The position numbers and the translations under genes were made by a program. Source: Deltaproteobacteria bacterium (GTDB taxonomy: Bacteria; Desulfobacterota; Desulfarculia; Desulfarculales; Desulfarculaceae). From it: a stretch of 5,035 nucleotides of DNA. The notes below the pieces were generated by a model. It saw only the letters and a program-made list of their open reading frames with translations. It made no database searches and had not been told where the DNA came from. The first letter of the stretch is position 1; each line of letters starts with the position of its first letter. This document shows positions 1 to 5,035 of the stretch, one piece after another. The stretch spans positions 1 through 5,035 of the forward strand of contig JAKAGJ010000222.1 of NCBI GenBank assembly GCA_021815655.1, in the 5' to 3' direction.

Positions 1-2463
1 CTCCCCGCTGGCGGCGGTCCGCACCTGGTAGCCCATATTACCCAGGAACTTGGCGCCCAGGTCGCGCAGGGCCTCTTCATCATCCACCAGCAGGATGCGT
101 TCGCTGCCCGCCAAGAGCCGCTGGGGTGGGCTGATCTCCGGGGCGGGGGCCGGCGGCTGGGCCTGATGCACTGGCAGATATATCTTGAAGGCGGTGCCCA
201 GGCCCGGCTCGCTGTAGCAATACACCTGGCCGCCATGACCCTTGACGATGCCGTAGACCGTCGAGAGCCCCAGCCCCGTGCCCTTGCCCACCCCCTTGGT
301 GGTGAAAAAGGGATCGAAGATGTGTTCCAGGACCCGAGGCTCCATGCCCTGCCCGGTATCCGAAACCATCAGCAGCACATGGCGGCCAGGCAGGACCTCC
401 AGGTGCTGGCGGCTGTACTCCTGGCTCAGGTCCACGTTCTGGGTTTCGATGACCAGGCGCCCACCCTCGAGCATGGCGTCGGCGGCGTTGGTGGCCAGGT
501 TCAGGATGACCTGCTCCATCTGGCCGGGGTCGCCATTGACCGGTTGCAGGTCCGGGGCCAGGTGGGTTTCAATGGCGATCATCTTGGGCAGGGAATGCTC
601 CAGCATGCGCAGGGTCTGCTGGACCAGCTTGTTCAGGCTCAACGGGCGCAACTGGGCCTCGCCCTTGCGGCCAAAGGTGAGTATCTGCCGCACCAGATTG
701 CGCGCCCGTTGGGCCGCTTCAAGCACCTGGGCCAACTCCCGGACGTTGGAGCGCCCTTCACGGGCCAGGTCCTGGGCCAGTTCGCCGTAGCCCATGATGG
801 CCGCCAGGATGTTGTTGAAGTCGTGGGCGATGCCCCCGGCCAGGGTGCCGATGGCCTCCATCTTCTGGGCCTGGCGCAACTGGGCCTCCAGGGCGTCCTT
901 GGCCTTCTCGGCCTGCTGGCGCAGGGTGATGTCCTGCACCGTGGCCATGCGGTAGGCCGGGTTGCCCTGGGCATCGCGCACGCTCACCAGGTCCACCTGC
1001 ACCGGCAACAGGGACCCATCGGCACGCCGCATGCGGGTTTCATATTGCACCTGCCCCAGGCGGTCTACTTCCGCGATGTATTGGCCCAGGCGCCCATGCT
1101 CCTCGGGATCGTAGACCGACAGGATTGGGCGGCCGACCATCTCCTCCACGGGATAGCCCAGCATGCGGGCCAAGGCCGGGTTGCAGGCCAGGAAGGTGTT
1201 GTTGGCCGGCAGGCCGATGGCCATGCCGTGAGCGCAGTACTGGAAGGCGTCGGCCCACAGGCGAAGCTCGGCCTGGGCCTTCTTGATGTCTTCAATGTCT
1301 CTGGTGATGGACAGCACGCAGGGCTGGCCGTCCAGGCTGAGCACCACCGCCGACATCAGTCCCACCCGCACTCCGCCGCCCTTGAGCTGGAACTTGGCCT
1401 CCAGGTTGGCTACCTTGCCGGTGCGCAGCAGGCTCTCAGCCAGGCGTTGGCGGTCGGCCGGGTCCTGCCAGATGTTCAGATCCAGGGAGGTGTGACCGAT
1501 CACCTCTTGGCGGGTGTAGCCGGTCAGGGCCAGGAAGCCGTCGTTGACGTCCAGGTAGAGGCCGTCGCTCAGGCGGTTGATGTTGATGGCGTCGGGGCTG
1601 GTCTTGAAGGCCAGGCGGAACTTCTCCTCGCTCTCCCGCAAGGCCCTTTCGGCGCGCCGGCGCTCGGTGATGTCGTGAAATACCAGCACCACGCCTATGA
1701 CCGAGCCCTGGCCATCCCGGATGGGCGCGCCGCTGAGGACGATGGGAAGCTCGCCATTGTTGGCGGTGGCCAGCAAGGCCGAGCGCGGCAAGACCTGGCC
1801 GCTCCCACCTTGCAGCATGGCCTGTATGCGCCCCAGCAGAGGCTGGCGGTCGGCCTCGTCCAGCAGGGTCAAGACCTCCTCCAGGGGCCGCCCCCAGGCT
1901 TGGGCGGCTGATTGGCCGCTAAGGCGCTCGGCCTCACTGTTGACGAAGGTTACGCGTCCCTGGCCGTCGATGGTCACCAGGGCCTCTGACAGGCTGGCCA
2001 GGGTGGCGGCTTGCAGTTGCTGACTGGCCGTCGTCCGGGAACGTAAACGGTGCAAGGCTTCGTTGAGCGCGCTTATCAAGACACCGCAAACCACCAGCGT
2101 CAGCCACTGAATCAGCTCGTGGGGCTTGTCAACCAGCGAGGTGGCGGCCTGGGGCAAAAAAAAATAGGCCACGCTCGCCGCCGCCAGCGTGGTGGAGAGC
2201 AGCCCCGGCCACAGGCCACCCAAGTGGGCGCTGACGATTATGGGAAAGACAAACAGGATCAGCAGAGGTCGGTCTCCGTAGGCTACCCCCAGGGCCGTGC
2301 GCAACAGGAGTGTGGCCGTGGTGAGAACCACGGCCAGGGCGTAGGGCACCCACCCGGGCAGGCGCCGCCAACCAGGCGCCAGGCCGGCTTGGCCGCCCAT
2401 GGCCGGCTCGAGGTCATCCCTCCCCGGGTGGGCGCCGGCCCTTTTGCCAAACTGGGCGGGCAT
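1..2463 (-). CDS. Hybrid sensor histidine kinase, DUF4118-PAS-PAS-PAS-HisKA-HATPase-REC (3' end outside window)
   Basis: Membrane-bound sensor kinase that should autophosphorylate on a histidine and pass the phosphate to its own receiver domain. The visible 821 residues read without a stop. Residues 40-135 hold about four hydrophobic segments (near 40-60, 66-82, 84-103, 117-135), resembling the DUF4118/KdpD membrane domain. Three PAS/PAC modules follow at about 150-268, 275-392 and 398-515, ending in [18 protein letters not shown] and DITLRQQAE. HisKA has [11 protein letters not shown] with the phosphoacceptor His547. The HATPase shows the N-box [12 protein letters not shown] (Asn659), G1 DTGQGM (702-707) and G2 GKGTGLGL (726-733). 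The receiver starts with RILLVDDEE (acidic pair Asp794/795); its phosphoacceptor Asp lies beyond the edge. I chose ATG 2463 because GGGAG sits 8 bases upstream; Met22 is a weaker alternative. Signal and output are unknown. All catalytic motifs in view are intact. Confidence 0.95.
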   Translation of the reverse strand, partial: MPAQFGKRAGAHPGRDDLEPAMGGQAGLAPGWRRLPGWVPYALAVVLTTATLLLRTALGVAYGDRPLLILFVFPIIVSAHLGGLWPGLLSTTLAAASVAYFFLPQAATSLVDKPHELIQWLTLVVCGVLISALNEALHRLRSRTTASQQLQAATLASLSEALVTIDGQGRVTFVNSEAERLSGQSAAQAWGRPLEEVLTLLDEADRQPLLGRIQAMLQGGSGQVLPRSALLATANNGELPIVLSGAPIRDGQGSVIGVVLVFHDITERRRAERALRESEEKFRLAFKTSPDAININRLSDGLYLDVNDGFLALTGYTRQEVIGHTSLDLNIWQDPADRQRLAESLLRTGKVANLEAKFQLKGGGVRVGLMSAVVLSLDGQPCVLSITRDIEDIKKAQAELRLWADAFQYCAHGMAIGLPANNTFLACNPALARMLGYPVEEMVGRPILSVYDPEEHGRLGQYIAEVDRLGQVQYETRMRRADGSLLPVQVDLVSVRDAQGNPAYRMATVQDITLRQQAEKAKDALEAQLRQAQKMEAIGTLAGGIAHDFNNILAAIMGYGELAQDLAREGRSNVRELAQVLEAAQRARNLVRQILTFGRKGEAQLRPLSLNKLVQQTLRMLEHSLPKMIAIETHLAPDLQPVNGDPGQMEQVILNLATNAADAMLEGGRLVIETQNVDLSQEYSRQHLEVLPGRHVLLMVSDTGQGMEPRVLEHIFDPFFTTKGVGKGTGLGLSTVYGIVKGHGGQVYCYSEPGLGTAFKIYLPVHQAQPPAPAPEISPPQRLLAGSERILLVDDEEALRDLGAKFLGNMGYQVRTAASGE
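2156..2164. repeat. Nine-base homopolymer inside the hybrid kinase
   Basis: There are nine A on the plus strand, so nine T in the kinase mRNA sense, across the codons for Tyr100-Phe-Phe-Leu103 in the third membrane segment. Both Phe codons are TTT although the gene otherwise favours TTC. A run of this length can promote slippage; loss or gain of one base would stop the protein before its PAS and kinase domains. Confidence 0.8.
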
Positions 2464-2471
2464 GTATGTGA

Positions 2472-2476
2472 CTCCC
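2472..2476 (-). promoter_or_regulatory. Shine-Dalgarno of the hybrid kinase
   Basis: On the minus strand GGGAG lies 8 bases before the ATG at 2463-2461. This decides the start over the internal ATG 21 codons later, which has no comparable site. Confidence 0.7.
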
Positions 2477-2507
2477 TATGATGTGCTTGGCTGATCTATG
2501 GATTTTA

Positions 2508-2536
2508 ATTGTACCTTATGGCACATGCCCCTGGAA
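2508..2536 (-). promoter_or_regulatory. Possible sigma70-type promoter of the hybrid kinase
   Basis: Read on the minus strand, TACAAT (2513-2508) is one mismatch from the TATAAT -10 box and sits in a locally AT-rich patch about 45 bases before the kinase start. The hexamer 17 bases upstream (TTCCAG, 2536-2531) is a poor -35 match, so this may be weak or activator-dependent. A short inverted repeat, GGCA-CA-TGCC (2520-2529), lies between the two boxes and could be half of an operator or chance. The call rests on the -10 box only. Confidence 0.3.
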
Positions 2537-2544
2537 GCTCTAAG

Positions 2545-2695
2545 AGGTGGACCCCGTCAGTCGGACAGCCATTTAATTGTGGACGGCGCGCCCGGCACGA
2601 TGGAGGGAGTCACCGAGAAGATCAAGACGAAGATCAACCGGTTTTCGGCGTAATTCAAGGCCGAGGGCGCGCCCAGTTCGAGGAATAGCCCTTAG
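2545..2695 (+). mobile_element. Possible decayed IS3-family end with OrfA-like fragment
   Basis: The sequence GAGGTGGACCCCGTCAGTCG followed by GACAG (2545-2566) resembles the terminal inverted repeats of IS3-family elements, which often carry a TGnACCCC...GGACA pattern. About 30 bases on, an ATG at 2600 opens a frame ending in the string NRFSA, an in-frame TAA (2651-2653), then FKAEGA. IS3 OrfA proteins commonly begin with a basic stretch and RxSAEFKAxVALEA, so the TAA would replace the Glu codon GAA. The resemblance is lost after FKAEGA and the frame closes at TAG 2693-2695. No OrfB (DDE) homology is visible. A possible far end is the region near 2788-2812 (GTGGACACTTCCGGCGGG), but it does not mirror the left end well. 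The similarity is short and I recalled the consensus from memory, so this is tentative. Confidence 0.33.
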
Positions 2696-2959
2696 ATATA
2701 GCCCCCCGGCCTGGCCCGCACCGTACCTGCCCTGGACGCTCGACCAACAGATTCAGGCGGCGGGGGCCGCGGGGTCGCTTTTGTTCATGGTGGACACTTC
2801 CGGCGGGTAAAGGACTGGCACCTGAAACCGGAGGCATGATAGCATTATTCAGAGTAGAGTCCAGCAGGCAGGTTAGCCTTGGCCTTCCCTGGGTTGCGGT
2901 AAAGGAGTTTAGTGGCCGTTGTTATCGGTGTGGCGTCACGAGGATGGCAGTGCTGGACA
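2696..2959. other. Intergenic stretch with no recognisable gene
   Basis: Nothing here is convincingly coding on either strand. A 45-codon ORF (ATG 2836 to TAG 2971-2973) has GGAGG only one base before its ATG, which is too close for a good ribosome-binding site, and its product resembles nothing I know. A 39-codon GTG ORF (2912-3031) has AAGGAG at a usable distance, but its second half overlaps what I read as decayed PAS sequence. The stretch may include the far side of the suspected insertion remnant. Confidence 0.45.
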
Positions 2960-3218
2960 GGGCTTTTCGATAGAGGACTTGCAAGGGTGGCCGGGGAAAT
3001 GATTCCGATATCACTCTGGTCCTTGGCATAAGTTTGACTATGGCTTCGATGCTTTCAAAAAACTTTGCAACACTTCTCTTGAGGCAAGGAATGCTCACCG
3101 CCGGCCCGTGCCGGTGAAGCTGTGGGCATCCATACTCCTTTAGGATGGAGAAGCGGTGGGTAGCGTAGGCTTTTTCTACAACCTGAGCGAAGGTAAAAGG
3201 CGCAGGAGGCTCAGGCAG
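2960..3218 (+). pseudogene. Decayed PAS/PAC domain fragment of a sensor protein
   Basis: The frame through 3033-3218 contains HRRPVPVKLWASILL, a TAG stop (3141-3143), then DGEAVGSVGFFYNLSEGKR, ending at TGA 3219-3221. This is the PAC half of a PAS domain. The family pattern is roughly RPVPV-L-AS-L--DGE-VGSVGFF-DL-ERKR. The TAG is one substitution from GAG (Glu), and the Gly in SEGKR is one substitution from Arg. Just upstream, FDYG at 3033-3044 fits the linker before PAC. In another frame at 2960-3004, GLFDRGLARVAGEMI looks like the preceding PAS helix, which implies a frameshift near 3005-3032; this extension is less certain. The PAC frame also has a TGA at 3000-3002. There is no start codon, kinase domain or plausible N-terminus, so this is a remnant and not a working gene. 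A parent gene cannot be named from the window. Confidence 0.6.
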
Positions 3219-3340
3219 TGAAGGATGCCCCCCGTAAGTCCTGGATATGGCTGGGGTGATTATGCACCATTTGGCTCAGCCACCACAGGTATTGGTCAAC
3301 AACGCCAAGCTTATCTTTGGATGAGATATCCCAGGACCAT

Positions 3341-3371
3341 CCCACTCGCGTGAGTGTGGAGGATATTCCAC
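3341..3371 (+). promoter_or_regulatory. Leader with Shine-Dalgarno and two overlapping hairpins before the VFT sensor
   Basis: GGAGG at 3358-3362 lies 10 bases before ATG 3373 and is the only good ribosome-binding site in front of the VFT-sensor gene. Two small inverted repeats share bases here. One pairs CCCACTC (3341-3347) with GAGTG-t-GG (3352-3359, one bulged base, loop GCGT). The other pairs GTGGA (3356-3360) with TCCAC (3367-3371), loop GGATAT. They cannot form together, and both cover part of the Shine-Dalgarno. The stems are short, so a regulatory role is speculative; the ribosome-binding site itself is more secure. Confidence 0.4.
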
Positions 3372-3372
3372 G

Positions 3373-3414
3373 ATGGGCCTCAATGTCAGCCTGAGCCTTC
3401 AGCCCAACCCATGA
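3373..3414 (+). CDS. Possible 13-codon leader peptide overlapping the VFT-sensor start
   Basis: The ORF reads MGLNVSLSLQPNP and ends in TGA at 3412-3414, so stop and next start overlap as ATGA at 3411-3414. It has a good Shine-Dalgarno (GGAGG, 10-base spacer), whereas ATG 3411 has no purine-rich site within reach. This arrangement is typical of translational coupling: ribosomes finishing the leader would restart on the sensor. The peptide has no recognisable motif and no run of one codon that would suggest amino-acid attenuation. It could also be a chance ORF, with the sensor translated from a weak site. Confidence 0.35.
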   Translation: MGLNVSLSLQPNP

Positions 3415-5035
3415 ACCACGGGCCCCGCCATATGCCTCTGGGGGTCATGACGATTGCCTTGTTGCTGTTGGGGCTGCTGGCCACGGGCGTATCCGCGGCA
3501 CCCCCCAAGCTGACCGTCGCTGTTGGTTCCGATAGCGTGCCCTTTTATTTCCAGGACGAGCGCGGCCTGCCCCAGGGCCTCGTGGTGGATTTGTGGAAGC
3601 TCTGGTCGCAAAAAACCGGGACGCCAGTGGAGTTCAAGTCGGTGCCCTTCGGGCAGACCCTGACCTTGGTGGAGCAGGGACAGGCCGATGTGCACGCCGG
3701 CTGCTTCAAGAGCGAACAACGGCAGGAGTACCTTGATTTCGTGGTACCGGTTTGCACCGTGCAGACCAACCTTTTCGTGCACCAGAACATTTTCGGCGTC
3801 AAGAGCGTGGAGGATCTGCGCGGCTTCCGGGTGGGCGTGATCGCCGGAGACTATGCCCTGGAGTACCTGGAAGGCAAGCTGCCCCCGTCGTCTTTGGCCA
3901 TATATCCTGACAACAAGGCCCTGTTCCAGGCCATAGCCCGGGGCGAGGTCCTCATCTTTATCAAGGACACGGCCATCGCCTTGGACCAGCTTGCCAAGCT
4001 GGGCATCCTCAACCGTTTCCGCTTCGATATCGAGCGGCCCCTCTACCAGCGCCAATGGTACGCCGCCGTGCGGCGGGGCAACCAGCGACTGGCCGAGCTG
4101 GTGCGCCAGGGCATGGATCAGATCACCCCCGAGGAAAGGGCGGCCCTGGAGTTGCGCTGGGTCAATAGCGCCACCGTCAAGACCAAGGATCGACTGGTCA
4201 TCGCCTGCTCCAAGGGTAATGCGCCCTTCACCTTCCTCACCCCTTCGGCCCGGCCGGCGGGGCTATTGGTGGACATCTGGCGGCTCTGGGCGCAAAAAAC
4301 CAACCGCAAGATCGAGTTCCGCTTTGGAGACTGGTCCGGCTCCCTGCGAGACGTGGAGCTTGGCCAGGCCGATATCCACTCGGGCCTGTACCAGACCGAC
4401 CAGCGTGCATCTTCGCTGAATTTTTCCTCGCCCTTCTATGGTGCCCAAGCTGGTGTCTTTTATAACCCCAAGCATATGCGGCTTTCGCGGTTCCAGGACT
4501 TGGCCGGCCAGCAGGTGGGGGTGGTGGCGGGGTCTTTTCTGGAGCAGCACCTGCGCGCCAGTGTTCCCGATATTCAGCTTCAGACTTTCTCCGATAGCGA
4601 TGCCATGATCCGCGCGGCGGTGGATGGCAAGGTGCACGCCTTCGCGGCCGAGAGCGCAGTGGCCATCAACTGCTTGGAGCACCTGGGCGAACGTGGTTCT
4701 TTCCTGCGCCTGGCGGGGTGGCAGATAAAGAACCCCATCGCCGCCGCTGTGGCCAAGGGCAACTCGGAGTTGCTGTCCTTGATAGAGGCCGGCTTTAGGG
4801 CCATCAGCCCCCAGGACCTGGCCCAGATCGAAAAGCGCTGGATAAGCGCTCCGGAGTTGCAATACCTGGGCGAAGACCTGTTGCGTCCCCAGTTGAGCCC
4901 CTCGGAGAAGGCCTGGCTGGAGGACCACAAGGTGGTCATCTTGGGTGTTGCGCAGGATTACCCTCCACTGGATTTCGTCTCCGCCCAGGGGATTCATCAG
5001 GGATTGGCGGCGGAATACCTGCGTCTGTTGGAAAA
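3411..5035 (+). CDS. Multi-domain periplasmic ligand sensor with tandem SBP_bac_3 (Venus-flytrap) domains, BvgS/EvgS-like N-terminus (3' end outside window)
   Basis: The 541 visible residues read without a stop. Residues 13-30 form a hydrophobic segment ending GVSAAPP, a cleavable signal peptide or N-terminal anchor. VFT1 spans about 33-251 and VFT2 about 261-478. A third begins near 497 with LSPSEKAWLEDHKVVILGVA, the usual opening of a further SBP_bac_3 domain. Each complete domain has the amino-acid-binder style segment with a conserved arginine before a hydrophobic strand: SEQRQEYLDF (Arg104) and TDQRASSLNF (Arg332). VFT1 has two cysteines (98, 115) with no counterpart in VFT2. In this family the domains bind small molecules such as amino acids and pass the signal to a cytoplasmic kinase, EAL/GGDEF or PAS output; which one is present here cannot be seen. 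The start is taken as ATG 3411 because of the ATGA overlap; ATG 3432 or 3447 would also leave the hydrophobic segment intact, and a GTG at 3354 is in frame. No close upstream gene on the same strand is intact. Confidence 0.92.
   Translation, partial: MNHGPRHMPLGVMTIALLLLGLLATGVSAAPPKLTVAVGSDSVPFYFQDERGLPQGLVVDLWKLWSQKTGTPVEFKSVPFGQTLTLVEQGQADVHAGCFKSEQRQEYLDFVVPVCTVQTNLFVHQNIFGVKSVEDLRGFRVGVIAGDYALEYLEGKLPPSSLAIYPDNKALFQAIARGEVLIFIKDTAIALDQLAKLGILNRFRFDIERPLYQRQWYAAVRRGNQRLAELVRQGMDQITPEERAALELRWVNSATVKTKDRLVIACSKGNAPFTFLTPSARPAGLLVDIWRLWAQKTNRKIEFRFGDWSGSLRDVELGQADIHSGLYQTDQRASSLNFSSPFYGAQAGVFYNPKHMRLSRFQDLAGQQVGVVAGSFLEQHLRASVPDIQLQTFSDSDAMIRAAVDGKVHAFAAESAVAINCLEHLGERGSFLRLAGWQIKNPIAAAVAKGNSELLSLIEAGFRAISPQDLAQIEKRWISAPELQYLGEDLLRPQLSPSEKAWLEDHKVVILGVAQDYPPLDFVSAQGIHQGLAAEYLRLLE
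3504..4844 (+). repeat. Tandem internal duplication encoding VFT1 and VFT2
   Basis: The two domains are clearly homologous in protein and partly still in DNA. VFT1 residues 56-77 (GLVVDLWKLWSQKT, then EFK) match VFT2 residues 284-304 (GLLVDIWRLWAQKT, then EFR). Both DNA copies keep the string CGCAAAAAACC at the QKT codons (near 3608 and 4292). Further shared blocks are the ADVHAG/ADIHSG step and the arginine segment after it. Domain limits are estimated to about ten residues. Confidence 0.75.

Noticed and set aside
166..1911. A 581-codon open frame on the plus strand.
   Set aside because: It is antisense to the hybrid kinase, whose PAS, HisKA and HATPase motifs occupy the same bases on the minus strand. 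Its translation is low-complexity (rich in Gln, Gly, Leu, His), as expected from a shadow in GC-rich DNA.
3096..3116. GC-rich imperfect hairpin (CACC...GGTG) as a terminator.
   Set aside because: No T-run follows it, and it falls inside the decayed PAC coding sequence, where GC-rich repeats are expected by chance.
2922..3275. A stop-free minus-strand frame of about 117 codons across the gap, reading rather like protein.
   Set aside because: It has no start codon with a ribosome-binding site near its beginning, and the plus strand here carries the PAC pattern, so the open minus frame is best explained as its shadow. I recognise no family in it.
3211..3444. A stop-free minus-strand frame of about 77 codons overlapping the VFT-sensor start.
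   Set aside because: It has no credible start and no recognised family, and it overlaps the 5' end of a well-supported gene. A frameshifted join with the adjacent minus frame was considered, but nothing supports it beyond both being open.
3608..3619. CAAAAAACC strings in VFT1 and again in VFT2 as programmed frameshift sites.
   Set aside because: The reading phase (CAA AAA ACC) does not match the X-XXY-YYZ slippery pattern, and the frame stays open through both copies. They simply encode the conserved QKT.
3399..4055. A 218-codon open frame on the minus strand, antisense to VFT1.
   Set aside because: The plus strand carries recognisable SBP_bac_3 sequence here; the minus frame has no family resemblance and mirrors third-position GC bias.
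4263..4997. A 244-codon open frame on the minus strand, antisense to VFT2.
   Set aside because: Same reason: it is the shadow of VFT2, with no motif and no ribosome-binding site that I could see.

Overview
The window comes from a GC-rich bacterium. Codons in both large genes end mostly in G or C. A membrane-anchored PAS hybrid histidine kinase next to a periplasmic multi-VFT sensor suggests a Gram-negative signalling-rich lineage. Desulfobacterota (deltaproteobacteria) is my best guess, by style only; no taxonomic marker gene is present.

There are two large genes, divergently arranged and both cut by the window edges. On the minus strand, from 2463 leftwards past position 1, lies a hybrid sensor histidine kinase: four N-terminal membrane segments of the DUF4118/KdpD type, three PAS/PAC modules, a HisKA domain with an HDFNN H-box, a HATPase domain, and the start of a receiver domain that runs off the left edge. 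On the plus strand, from 3411 past the right edge, lies a secreted or membrane-anchored sensor. It has a signal peptide or anchor, two complete tandem SBP_bac_3 (Venus-flytrap) domains and the start of a third. The missing C-terminus is probably a kinase or another cytoplasmic output module, as in BvgS/EvgS-type sensors.

The roughly 950 bases between the two starts hold no intact gene of ordinary size. From left to right I see: the ribosome-binding site and a possible promoter of the minus-strand kinase; a possible decayed IS3-type insertion-sequence end with an OrfA-like fragment (about 2545-2695); a stretch with nothing recognisable (2696-2959); a decayed PAS/PAC fragment on the plus strand with stops and a likely frameshift (about 2960-3218); and a small leader region (3341-3414). 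In the leader region a good Shine-Dalgarno sequence serves a 13-codon ORF whose stop overlaps the VFT-sensor start as ATGA, with two small mutually exclusive hairpins touching that Shine-Dalgarno.

The two genes look like independent signal-input proteins. Nothing here shows that they share a pathway, and neither shows its downstream partner. The most useful observations are the PAS/PAC relic, the translationally coupled leader ORF, the tandem VFT duplication extending to a third copy, and a 9-base T run inside the membrane part of the minus-strand kinase. I did not find convincing evidence of a wholly new system.
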